The notes beneath the pieces are model-generated. The model ran no database searches and was not told where the DNA came from. It saw only the letters and a list, made by a program, of their open reading frames with translations. This document shows positions 55,290-63,387 of a stretch of 64,000 bases of DNA, in pieces. The position numbers were made by a program, and so were the translations under genes. The first letter of the stretch is position 1. Every line of letters begins with the position of its first letter. The DNA is from Corynebacterium pseudopelargi (GTDB lineage: Bacteria; Actinomycetota; Actinomycetes; Mycobacteriales; Mycobacteriaceae): assembly GCF_003814005.1 (NCBI RefSeq), contig NZ_CP033898.1, positions 1,178,001-1,242,000 of the forward strand, read 5' to 3'.

Positions 55290-55979
55290 ATGGAAAAAAG
55301 GCGCAAGTCCGTGGTGATCACGATGGTGATCGCCATTATTGTGTTAGCCCTGTTTGCTGTAGGTATGGTGCTTTACCAGCTCTTTACCGGCCCCGGCATT
55401 AAAACAGAAGAGTTGGATGCCTCCAAGGCCAAGCCTGCCACCACTGATATCAATGGTGTGTGGCATGTAGTCTATGGGCAGGCACCGAACCATAGTTCGG
55501 TTGGCTTTACCTTTGAAGAGTCCTTGCCTGCAGAAGATAAGGTGACCTCAGGATCAACCACCCACGTTGAAGGCCAAGCGACTGTTGAAAATGAGAAGCT
55601 TGTATCGGGCCGTTTTGTTGTTGATATGACACAAGTATCGACCGATGTGGAAAAGCGCGATATCAACGTCCGCACCAAAATCTTCAAAACTGATGAACAC
55701 CCCGAGGCAACCTACGAGGTTGCAGGCCCTGTGGATCTCTCTGAGGTCGATGATCAAGCCAACGTGGCCGAGCTGAAGATTCCCGGCACCTTGAGCATTA
55801 AGGGTAAGTCTCAGGATGTCGATCCAACGTTCAAGGTGGTTCGCGATGGAGACAAGATCATTATTTCTACAACCATCCGAATCAATCGCAATGACTTTGG
55901 TGTGGAAAGCCCAGAGTTCGTGGCAGCACAGATCGCTGAGGAAGGCGATGTGAACGTCCTGCTCACGTTGGAGAAGTAA
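55290..55979 (+). CDS. YceI-family protein with membrane anchor
   Basis: 229 residues. N-terminal basic stretch and one membrane helix (about 8-31), then a YceI-like lipocalin beta barrel (about 55-229), outside the membrane by topology. YceI proteins bind polyisoprenoids. Family features: GVWHVVYGQAPNHSSVGFTF near 53-72, RFVVDMTQVSTD near 113-124 and RINRNDFGVESP near 201-212. ATG 55290 has TAGGGA upstream; the longer frame from 55263 lies in the zinc-finger gene. A 57-residue membrane protein follows 3 bp later. Confidence 0.9.
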   Translation: MEKRRKSVVITMVIAIIVLALFAVGMVLYQLFTGPGIKTEELDASKAKPATTDINGVWHVVYGQAPNHSSVGFTFEESLPAEDKVTSGSTTHVEGQATVENEKLVSGRFVVDMTQVSTDVEKRDINVRTKIFKTDEHPEATYEVAGPVDLSEVDDQANVAELKIPGTLSIKGKSQDVDPTFKVVRDGDKIIISTTIRINRNDFGVESPEFVAAQIAEEGDVNVLLTLEK

Positions 55980-55982
55980 TCC

Positions 55983-56156
55983 ATGAGTGAGAAGATGTTG
56001 CCGGCGCTATGGTTTCGCGCTGTGGGTCTGGTGATCTGGGCGATCTTTTGCGCCTTTCAATCCATCTGGTGGCTTTGCGCTTTAACCGTGGTGTTCCTGA
56101 TCTTTACAGCAATCCAGCTCAGGCAAGCGTATAAACAAAAGGAAACGTCACAGTGA
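55983..56156 (+). CDS. Small membrane protein (57 aa)
   Basis: 57 residues beginning MSEKMLPALWFRAVGLVIWA and ending in a charged KQKETSQ tail. Two hydrophobic stretches (about 7-24 and 27-43), Trp-rich. It starts 3 bp after the YceI-family stop and ends before a hairpin, so it is probably the last gene of the zinc-finger/YceI operon. No family recognised. Confidence 0.7.
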   Translation: MSEKMLPALWFRAVGLVIWAIFCAFQSIWWLCALTVVFLIFTAIQLRQAYKQKETSQ

Positions 56157-56160
56157 CGTA

Positions 56161-56188
56161 AAAGGGGTGACCACTTGGTTGCCCCTTT
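56161..56188 (+). terminator. Terminator after the small membrane protein
   Basis: AAAGGGGTGACC pairs with GGTTGCCCCTTT (12 bp, two G-U) around ACTT. Followed by ATGAGTCATTTT, a weak T tail. Confidence 0.6.
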
Positions 56189-56237
56189 ATGAGTCATTTT
56201 CGACTTCACCAGGTGTTCAATCCACCGTAATTGTCCG

Positions 56238-56251
56238 ATAATGTACATTAT
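56238..56251. promoter_or_regulatory. Perfect palindrome upstream of ltrA
   Basis: ATAATGTACATTAT, a perfect 14-bp AT-rich palindrome, overlaps a possible -10 (GATAAT). A minus-strand TTGACA abuts it (56256-56251). It looks like an operator; no regulator gene is adjacent. Confidence 0.45.
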
Positions 56252-56294
56252 GTCAAAACAGCCTTGAGCCTTCGCTCTTCTTGTGCGCCTTGGC

Positions 56295-56300
56295 TACACT
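56295..56300 (+). promoter_or_regulatory. ltrA leaderless -10 element
   Basis: TACACT, 7 nt, then GTG 56308, with TTCGCT (56271-56276) 18 bp upstream as a possible -35. Confidence 0.5.
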
Positions 56301-56307
56301 TCCTAGC

Positions 56308-57435
56308 GTGATCCAATACCTCAAACCGATGCGGCCTCGCGACCCTGAGGAATCTCACCGCACCGCAACTCCCCTCGAGCTCTTCTTTGACCTCGTCTTC
56401 GTCATCGCCATTTCTATTGGCGGCGGACATTTCCACCACGCGCTTACCCAAGGCCACGTCTGGCACGGCGTGATCGGCTTTATCATGGTCTTCCAATGCA
56501 TCTGGTGGGCCTGGATGAACTTCACGTGGTTTTCCACCTCCTTTGATAATGACGACTGGCTCTTTCGCACCCTGACCTTTGTGCAGATGCTAGGCGTGCT
56601 CGTCCTCGCCGTCGGCTCCGAAGCTTTCTTCACCGGAGAAAACCTTCTTGTCCCCATCATCGGCTTCGTTATTATGCGCGTGGCGCTAATCAGCCAGTGG
56701 TTGCGCGCATCACGCTGCGGTGGCATCGCGGCAAAGGCTGCCAAAATGTACGCAGCCGGCCTCGCCTTTGCCCAGGTGCTATGGGTGGCCTGGGCCTTTG
56801 TGCCAGACCATACCCGCGTTCCGGTATTTTTCCTGCTCACAGCCCTAGAACTGTGCATTCCAGTGTTCGCAGAGCGTGCAGGCCGCACCAATTGGCACCC
56901 GCACCACATCACCGAACGCTATGGGCTTTTCACCATCATCTTGCTTGGCGAATCGTTGCTCGGCTCAGCCCATGCCATCGCCGATGCGCTGCACGAACAC
57001 GACCACATCCTGCCACTGCTATCGCTGGCTGTTGCAGGCTTAGTTATTGCAGCCGGAATGTGGTGGCTGTATTTCTGGCCCCCACACCACAAAGAGATCG
57101 ACGGCCTAGCACGCGCGCTTCGATACGGCTACGGCCACGCCTTCATCTTCGCCGCAGCAGGTGCCGTATCCGTGGGTATCGAAACCCAAGTCGGCTACTT
57201 TAGCAACCACAGTGAGCTCGGCTTTATCGGCACCAATCTCGCCGTGGGCATCCCAGTTGCCGTGTTCCTACTCGGCGTGTGGGTGCTATTGCTCAAAGGT
57301 CGCGCACCCGCACCGCTTCAGTGGGCTATCCCCTTAGCTGCCCTACTGTGTTTGTTGCTGCCAATTTGGGGCATCGCGATTGTGATGGCTGCGCTGATTT
57401 ATCTGCTCGTCCAAAACGGTGCCGCGAAGCACTAA
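56308..57435 (+). CDS. ltrA: Low-temperature-requirement protein A (LtrA) family
   Basis: 375 residues, polytopic with about ten membrane segments. The family signature is the N-terminal TPLELFFDLVFVIAIS near residues 20-35, followed by a conserved Trp-rich second segment (WWAWMNFTWFSTSFDNDD near 69-86) and HHITERYGLFTIILLGES near 206-223. The LtrA function is unresolved; it was first linked to cold growth in Listeria. The start is GTG 56308 because a -10 hexamer precedes it by 7 nt; the open frame goes back to 56281. Confidence 0.9.
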   Translation: MIQYLKPMRPRDPEESHRTATPLELFFDLVFVIAISIGGGHFHHALTQGHVWHGVIGFIMVFQCIWWAWMNFTWFSTSFDNDDWLFRTLTFVQMLGVLVLAVGSEAFFTGENLLVPIIGFVIMRVALISQWLRASRCGGIAAKAAKMYAAGLAFAQVLWVAWAFVPDHTRVPVFFLLTALELCIPVFAERAGRTNWHPHHITERYGLFTIILLGESLLGSAHAIADALHEHDHILPLLSLAVAGLVIAAGMWWLYFWPPHHKEIDGLARALRYGYGHAFIFAAAGAVSVGIETQVGYFSNHSELGFIGTNLAVGIPVAVFLLGVWVLLLKGRAPAPLQWAIPLAALLCLLLPIWGIAIVMAALIYLLVQNGAAKH

Positions 57436-57475
57436 GGTAAGGCTATGCAAGGCAGCGTTGCTGGCGTGGGCTGAT

Positions 57476-57481
57476 TACCTT
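57476..57481 (+). promoter_or_regulatory. Leaderless -10 element before the FAD/Fe-S gene
   Basis: TACCTT, 7 nt, then ATG 57489; no ribosome site. Confidence 0.5.
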
Positions 57482-57488
57482 AAACAGC

Positions 57489-60410
57489 ATGAAACGCTTG
57501 CTCAGCCCGCAACCTGCCACCATCGGCCAACCAGCAGGGTCTACACCTGAACCAGATGCAGCACCCGCCTCGCTTCGCCACGGCAGCGATCCGAAGTTGG
57601 TGGACGATCTTGAAACAATACTTTCAAAAGAGCAGGTATTAGCCCGTGCAAGCGATTTGATCGCTTTTGCATCCGATGCCTCACCCTATAGGCGCATTCC
57701 TTCCGTGGTGGTGCAACCTCGCAATGAGGCTGAGCTTTCTGCGCTCATGCGCTACGCCAGCAAGCACCACCGCACCATCACCTTCCGTGCTGCCGGCACC
57801 TCTTTAAATGGCCAAGCAGCAACCGAAGACATCCTCGTGGATCTCAAACGGTATTTCACCGGGATGCGCGTGTTAAACCAAGGCACCCAACTTTGGACCA
57901 AGCCCGGAGTAATTCTGGGCGATGCCCAAGCCGTGCTCGCTCGAAGCGGCGTCATGTTAGGACCAGACCCAGGTTCTACTGCCGTAGCCACCATCGGCGG
58001 CGTGCTTGCCAATAATGCCGGCGGTATGCGCTGCAGCGTGGATCGCGATAGCTACCACAGCGTGGCCTCAATGCGTGTGGTGCTGCCCAGCGGCAATGTG
58101 ATCGACACCGGCGAAAGCGATGCTGCCTTCCAGGCCAAAGAGCCTGCGCTTCATGCCGAGTTGCTGCGCATCCGCGATGAGATCCGCAATGATGAAGCGT
58201 TGTGCCAACTGCTGAAAAAGAAGTTTTCGATCCGCAATACCAACGGCATTCGCCTCGATGCATTTATCGACGAAGAAACTCCCGTCCGGATCCTTAATAA
58301 ACTCATGGTCAGCTCCGAGGGCATCTTCGGGGCTATCACCGAGGCCACCATCAACACCGTGCCGTTGCCAAAGCATAAGGCCATGGCGTGGGTGATGCTG
58401 CCTGATCTGCGCGATGCCGCACAGTTTGTTGCCCCGATCATGCAGGCAGGCGCATTGGCCTGTGAGCTACTGGTGGCACCGGTGCTCCAAAAGGCAGTAG
58501 GCAACTTCCCTGCTGCCGATCCGGCCTGGGCTGACCTTCCCACCAAAGCTGCAGCCTTGCTGGTAGAACTCGGTGGCCGCGACGAGGAAGCATTAGAAGC
58601 CTGCATCAGTGCCACTACCGAGGCACTCGAGGGCGCTGAGCTGTTATCGCCATTGAATTTTGAACGCAGCGAGGCTGCCATGCGCGGCGCATGGCAGATC
58701 CGCAATGGGCTGTTTGGTCTTTTGGGTTCCAACCGCCCCCAAGGCACCGCGATGATCACCGAGGACGTGTGCTTCCCGCCGGAGCAAGTAGGTGATGGCG
58801 CCGCGGATCTATTAGATCTATTGGCGGAATTTGGCTATCCAGAAATGGTGATGGGCCACGCGGCTTTTGGCAATCTGCACTTCTTCCTATTACCAAACCT
58901 GGCACAAGAAGAAGACCGCGCACAGTACGCCGAGTTTCTTGATCGCATGAGCGCCATCGTCATTGATAAGTACCAGGGTTCACTCAAAGCCGAACACGGC
59001 ACTGGCGTGAATATGGCGCCCTTTTTGCTCCGCGAATGGGGTGAGCGTGCCTGGGAGCTGATGTGGGACGTGAAACGTGCAATAGACCCTTTGGGCATCT
59101 TGGCTCCCAATATCAAGCTCACGCGCAATCAACACCTCCACCTAGAGCACTTCAAGAGCCTGCCCAAGGTAGAAGACGAGATCAATGACTGCGTGGAGTG
59201 CGGTTTTTGCGAGCCAGTATGCCCCTCTAGGCAAGTGACCATCACCCCGCGCCAGCGCATCGTGTTAAGAAGAGAAATGGCGCGCCAAGCTCCCAGCTCT
59301 CCCCTGCTTGCTACCTTGCAAGAACAGTTCCAATATGACGGCATTGATATGTGCGCAGCCGATGGATCCTGTGCCATCGCATGTCCGGTCAGCATTGATA
59401 CCGGCAAGGTGATGAAGCAATTCCGCAATGCCCAGGCCTCGCCTATTGCTGCAAAAACGGCGCTGCGTGGTGCAAAGAAGTGGGCGGTAGTAGAACAACT
59501 GGTCCGTGGCGGCTTAGTCAGCGCCAAGGTCCTCGGTGCCTCCACCCTGGATATGGCTGCCAGGATTGGGCGCAATGTGATCAACCCCGACGTGCTTCCC
59601 AGCGTGCCAGGCCCACTGCCGCTGCCAGCCCAAGCACTCCCGCACACCACACGCGAAGGGGCGACGGCGGTGTATTTCCCAGCGTGTATCAACCGCATGT
59701 TTGGCAATTCAGCCCAGGCCAGCCCCGATCACCTCCCATTGCCCCACGCCATCGTGGAACTTGGAAGGCGCGCCGGTGTGCCGGTGTGGATCCCCGAAGA
59801 TGTCGCCGGTGATTGTTGTGGCACCCCGTGGTCGTCGAAAGGCTATAAAGAAGGCTTTGAATACCAGGCACGGACCTTAGCGCTTGATCTGCTGCGGTGG
59901 AGCGATGAGGGCCAGATACCGGTGATTGTCGATGCCGCAAGCTGCACCCACGGCATGATCACGCAGATGCAAGAGGTACTAGAGCCTAGCCTGCGTACAA
60001 GGCTTGAGGCCGTAGAGATTCTCGACGTGGTGGAATGGCTCCATCGCAGCGTGATCGAGCATCTGCCCATCGTGGAAGATTTTGGCAGGATCGCAGTCCA
60101 CCCCACATGCTCGGTCCAGCACATGCAGCAAGCTGAGATGCTGCTGGCCGTGGCCAATCGCTGTGGTAACGCCGTGGTGCCCGATGGCGCCGGGTGTTGT
60201 GGCAGCGCGGGCGATCGCGTGATGTTGCACCCAGAGCTTAGCCAATCAGCCACCATGCAAGAGGCCGAATCCTTGAAGGCCGGCAATTTTGATGCCTTTG
60301 TGGCTTCTAATCGCACCTGTGAGATGGGTTTGGAAATGGTGTGTGGCGAGGTGTTCGAGCATGTGGCGGTGTTGCTGGAAAGAGCTTCAAGGCCGGTAGT
60401 GTCTCCTTAG
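57489..60410 (+). CDS. FAD- and Fe-S-containing D-lactate/2-hydroxyacid dehydrogenase
   Basis: 973 residues, a fusion of GlcD-like and GlcF-like parts. FAD-binding domain about 60-290 (AAGTSLNGQA near 99-108, GPDPGSTAVATIGGVLANNAGGM split across 158-180), FAD-oxidase C-terminal domain to about 540 (HGTGVNMAPF near 503-512). Ferredoxin part near 565-640 with CVECGFCEPVCPS and CAADGSCAIACP cysteine sets. C-terminal CCG domains with DCCGTPWSSKG near 776 and GCCGSAG near 904. Probably a membrane-associated, quinone-linked D-lactate dehydrogenase; D-2-hydroxyglutarate or glycolate are alternatives. Next to an MHS-type organic-acid transporter. Confidence 0.92.
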   Translation: MKRLLSPQPATIGQPAGSTPEPDAAPASLRHGSDPKLVDDLETILSKEQVLARASDLIAFASDASPYRRIPSVVVQPRNEAELSALMRYASKHHRTITFRAAGTSLNGQAATEDILVDLKRYFTGMRVLNQGTQLWTKPGVILGDAQAVLARSGVMLGPDPGSTAVATIGGVLANNAGGMRCSVDRDSYHSVASMRVVLPSGNVIDTGESDAAFQAKEPALHAELLRIRDEIRNDEALCQLLKKKFSIRNTNGIRLDAFIDEETPVRILNKLMVSSEGIFGAITEATINTVPLPKHKAMAWVMLPDLRDAAQFVAPIMQAGALACELLVAPVLQKAVGNFPAADPAWADLPTKAAALLVELGGRDEEALEACISATTEALEGAELLSPLNFERSEAAMRGAWQIRNGLFGLLGSNRPQGTAMITEDVCFPPEQVGDGAADLLDLLAEFGYPEMVMGHAAFGNLHFFLLPNLAQEEDRAQYAEFLDRMSAIVIDKYQGSLKAEHGTGVNMAPFLLREWGERAWELMWDVKRAIDPLGILAPNIKLTRNQHLHLEHFKSLPKVEDEINDCVECGFCEPVCPSRQVTITPRQRIVLRREMARQAPSSPLLATLQEQFQYDGIDMCAADGSCAIACPVSIDTGKVMKQFRNAQASPIAAKTALRGAKKWAVVEQLVRGGLVSAKVLGASTLDMAARIGRNVINPDVLPSVPGPLPLPAQALPHTTREGATAVYFPACINRMFGNSAQASPDHLPLPHAIVELGRRAGVPVWIPEDVAGDCCGTPWSSKGYKEGFEYQARTLALDLLRWSDEGQIPVIVDAASCTHGMITQMQEVLEPSLRTRLEAVEILDVVEWLHRSVIEHLPIVEDFGRIAVHPTCSVQHMQQAEMLLAVANRCGNAVVPDGAGCCGSAGDRVMLHPELSQSATMQEAESLKAGNFDAFVASNRTCEMGLEMVCGEVFEHVAVLLERASRPVVSP

Positions 60411-60453
60411 CGCTGGTATTTTTAGGCCACTAGGAATGTTTCAATATATGGGA

Positions 60454-60483
60454 TTGCGTTCCCGGATTGTAGGATGCTAACTT
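60454..60483 (+). promoter_or_regulatory. Promoter of the MHS transporter
   Basis: TTGCGT (60454-60459), 18 bp, TAACTT (60478-60483) preceded by TGC, an extended -10. The leader of about 38 nt contains the GGAG ribosome site. Confidence 0.55.
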
Positions 60484-60527
60484 CGAGGGCACCTCTTGTT
60501 CCTCTATCGCTTCCCTGGAGCACCACA

Positions 60528-61892
60528 GTGACCACAACCACCAGCCCTGCCGCAACGCAGGCCGCTACGAACATGGATGCCTCGATGCGCCGAAAGGTCA
60601 TCGTCGCATCCACCGTCGGAACCACCATCGAGTTTTACGACTTCTACGTCTACGCAACAGCCGCTGTAGCGGTGTTTCCCATCCTGTTCTTCCCAGCAAA
60701 CGATGATCCCACCGTCGGCCTGTTGCAGTCTTTTGCCACCTTCGGCCTAGCCTTTATTGCCCGCCCCATCGGCTCATTGCTCTTTGGGCACTTCGGCGAT
60801 CGCATCGGCCGCAAAGCAACACTGGTGGGCTCGCTGCTCACCATGGGCATTGCCACCTTCCTCATCGCCTTCATCCCGCCGTATGCGCAGGTCGGCATCG
60901 TTGCACCAGCACTGTTGGCATTGATGCGTTTTTGCCAGGGCCTCGGCCTTGGCGGTGAATGGTCAGGCGCAGCCCTGCTTGCCACCGAAACGGCCCAGCG
61001 AGGCAAAAGGGCCTGGGCTGCCATGTGGCCACAACTGGGCGCACCCTTTGGCTTCTTGCTGGCCAACGGCTTCTTCCTCATCCTTGTGGCACTCACCGGC
61101 TACAACAAGGGCGATATTGAAGGCGCGTTTATGACCTGGGGTTGGCGTATCCCCTTCGCCATGTCTGCAGTGCTCGTGATCGTCGGATTGGTCATTCGCC
61201 TGAAATTGGAAGAGACCCCTGTTTTCCAACAAGCAGTCGATAGCGGCAAGCGAGTCAAAGCACCGGTATTTGAGGTCTTCCGCACCTCCAAGAAGCCAAT
61301 GATCATCGGCACCTTCGTCATGCTGTCGTGCTACACGCTGTTCTACCTGGTCACCACCTGGGTACTCTCCTACGGCATTGCATCCAAGGAGCTGGGTAAA
61401 GGCCTGGGCATTCCCTATATGGACTTTCTCAAGCTCCAGCTCATCTCCATCTTCGCCTTCATTGCCGGTATCCCCCTAGCTGGGCAATTAGCAGATAAGC
61501 GGGGACGTCGGCGCACGCTGACCATCATCTCTTTGGTAATGATCGCCTTCGGCCTAAGCTTTAGCTTCTTCCTAGATCCCGAACACGCAACGCAGGCTTC
61601 GGTGCTGGCCTTCCTCACCCTGGGCATGTTCATCATGGGCATGATCTTCGGGCCAATGTCGGCGGTGCTGCCGGAGCTATTTACCACCAATGTTCGCTAC
61701 ACCGGATCAGGGATTAGCTACAACGTATCCTCGATCCTCGGCGCTGCCGTGGCACCGTTTATCGCCACAGCATTAACTCAGCAATATGGTGTGCAGTCGG
61801 TGGGTTGGTATCTGATCGTGGTATCGCTGATCACGCTGGTAGCCGTGAGAATCATGAAAGAAACCCGCGACTACGATCTCAACGAGATCTAA
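60528..61892 (+). CDS. MFS metabolite:H+ symporter (MHS family)
   Basis: 454 residues, 12 membrane segments. MHS-type signatures: GTTIEFYDFYVYATAAV near 31-47, the loop 2-3 motif GHFGDRIGRKATLVGS near 88-103 and CQGLGLGGEWSGAALL near 137-152. Relatives move proline/betaine, citrate, shikimate, dicarboxylates or other organic acids with protons; the substrate cannot be fixed by eye. GTG 60528 is chosen for the GGAG site 7 nt upstream; a later ATG giving MDASMRRK is possible. Tail-to-tail with the CFA-like gene, overlapping by 4 bp. Confidence 0.92.
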   Translation: MTTTTSPAATQAATNMDASMRRKVIVASTVGTTIEFYDFYVYATAAVAVFPILFFPANDDPTVGLLQSFATFGLAFIARPIGSLLFGHFGDRIGRKATLVGSLLTMGIATFLIAFIPPYAQVGIVAPALLALMRFCQGLGLGGEWSGAALLATETAQRGKRAWAAMWPQLGAPFGFLLANGFFLILVALTGYNKGDIEGAFMTWGWRIPFAMSAVLVIVGLVIRLKLEETPVFQQAVDSGKRVKAPVFEVFRTSKKPMIIGTFVMLSCYTLFYLVTTWVLSYGIASKELGKGLGIPYMDFLKLQLISIFAFIAGIPLAGQLADKRGRRRTLTIISLVMIAFGLSFSFFLDPEHATQASVLAFLTLGMFIMGMIFGPMSAVLPELFTTNVRYTGSGISYNVSSILGAAVAPFIATALTQQYGVQSVGWYLIVVSLITLVAVRIMKETRDYDLNEI

Positions 61893-63145
61893 ACGCCTCT
61901 GCGCGGCTGCAACGTCGCGCTCAACACCACAGCATCGAGAAGCCCTGCGCGCAGCAGGGCTTCTTTGAGCGCAAGCTGGAAAATCCACAAACGGCGATAC
62001 ACTGCATCAAAACCCAAGGCAGCAGCCTCACGCGCGTGTGCTTCGAAACGCTCGCGCTGAAGGCGAAGCCCCTCTACATAATGTCCGCCAAAGACCAATG
62101 CCTCTTGAGGCCTTAACCCAGGCCGGGCATTCATGGCGTGCAGCAGCGATTCCATGCTGTGGCCGTGCCAACCGGGCGCAAGATATGCGCGCAAGACATC
62201 TAGGGCACTATCAAGTGGTTTGAGCTCCTCGGTGCCCACCAGCGTTTGCAAAGCCACACGCCCTCCGGGAACCAATAGCTCCTCGCAGGCATGCAGCCAT
62301 GTTTTCAGCGCCCCTGGATCCATGGCCTCTACCCCATCAACATTGACCACTGCATCAAAACGCCGACGCAGGCGACCAGGCTCCGGCAAGGGGCCAGGAA
62401 GCGCACAGACCTCGATAGCGCCTTGGGCTTGGGCAGCCACAGCCTCAAGCTCGGCTAGAAGCTCATCATCGCAGCTCATCACGTCCACGGTGGCATTGCG
62501 CGCAATAGCGGCTAGGGCTGCGGCGGGAGTTTGAGCTGGTAGATCGGCAAGATAGGTGCCGGTGCCTACATCGGCAAAATCCAACAGCGTGCTCAACGCT
62601 CTGGCTTGGGCGTCTGCCTGGTCTAAGCGCTCAACAATGGTGGGATCACTTAGCGTGGTCACCTCAACGCTGAGCGGTTGAGCGTGTTTCATTTTGCCCC
62701 TACCGGGTGGAGTAAGCGTCACCCTTTCGGTGGTAGGAACCCCAGAACTAAACACCGAGGCGTAACCAAAAAGGCCCTCACCGGCGCTTAGGCGAAGCAG
62801 ATCAACTGGGGTGGCGCGGGCGTCGAAAAGCCCCTTAGGCCTGGCACTACTTTTAGGCGCATACCCGGTTTCAAGCAGGCGCTGGAGCACGTGGGGCAGG
62901 TTCGAGCTGAGCCATTCTCCGGCCATATAACTTTCTGCAAGGCCTAACCAACCGGCATCGGCGATGCGCAAAAAGAGGGCATCTTCTAAGACTGTTAAGT
63001 CTGCTTCAGGCCCTTCGAGGCTTAAATCTGCCTGCTCACAGGCGTAGGCAAACTCGGATTCGGCCTTTCGTGCGCGACGGCGGGTGCGCCCCTGCGTAGG
63101 CACGTTGGCAATAGCTGGCCAGCGCAGCGGATCAACAGTGCTCAT
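61889..63145 (-). CDS. Divergent CFA-synthase-like methyltransferase
   Basis: 418 residues. The overall layout follows cyclopropane-fatty-acyl-phospholipid synthases: an N-terminal domain (about 1-130) with GLAESYMAGEWLSSNLPHVL near 68-87, a middle SAM-methyltransferase region and a C-terminal helical part ending YRRLWIFQLALKEALLRAGLLD near 379-400. The usual SAM motif I reads DFADVGTGTYLADL and the S-I-E-M-x-E-H-V-G motif reads VNVDGVEAMDP, so both are degenerate. Activity on lipids is uncertain. Divergent from ndh. Confidence 0.8.
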   Translation of the reverse strand: MSTVDPLRWPAIANVPTQGRTRRRARKAESEFAYACEQADLSLEGPEADLTVLEDALFLRIADAGWLGLAESYMAGEWLSSNLPHVLQRLLETGYAPKSSARPKGLFDARATPVDLLRLSAGEGLFGYASVFSSGVPTTERVTLTPPGRGKMKHAQPLSVEVTTLSDPTIVERLDQADAQARALSTLLDFADVGTGTYLADLPAQTPAAALAAIARNATVDVMSCDDELLAELEAVAAQAQGAIEVCALPGPLPEPGRLRRRFDAVVNVDGVEAMDPGALKTWLHACEELLVPGGRVALQTLVGTEELKPLDSALDVLRAYLAPGWHGHSMESLLHAMNARPGLRPQEALVFGGHYVEGLRLQRERFEAHAREAAALGFDAVYRRLWIFQLALKEALLRAGLLDAVVLSATLQPRRGV

Positions 63146-63240
63146 GCGCCTCCCTTTTTTGCCAAGAACGTGATTTCAAAGCGTAGTGGCAGCCAGCAGG
63201 TAGTGGTGGGAGCCACGCAAATAACGTTTGGATTAGCCCC

Positions 63241-63252
63241 GAACTTTGCTCG
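63241..63252 (+). promoter_or_regulatory. RamB-like motif between cfa-like gene and ndh
   Basis: GAACTTTGCTCG shares GAACTTTGC with the corynebacterial RamB binding motif (A/G-A/G-A-A-C-T-T-T-G-C-A-A-A). It lies in the 242-bp divergent gap, 136 bp before ndh. TAACATAAT (63290-63298) is a possible ndh -10 region. Confidence 0.3.
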
Positions 63253-63387
63253 AAGTGATCCCGAAAGTGCTTTGCTGCTGATGAAGCGCTAACATAATCG
63301 CCAATACCCTGGTGGCAATATTCACATCTTTGTGCAGAACCCACATCTATGCAGGGCAGACGCAATTACTTAGAGGAGACTTTTTAC

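Noticed and set aside
57489..60410. Reading the FAD/Fe-S gene as two fused neighbours caused by a lost stop
   Set aside because: Long GlcD-GlcF-type single-chain proteins of this size are an established family form.
63132..63365. 77-codon minus-strand frame in the cfa-like/ndh gap
   Set aside because: Overlaps the cfa-like start, no ribosome site, composition not protein-like; the gap reads better as a promoter region.
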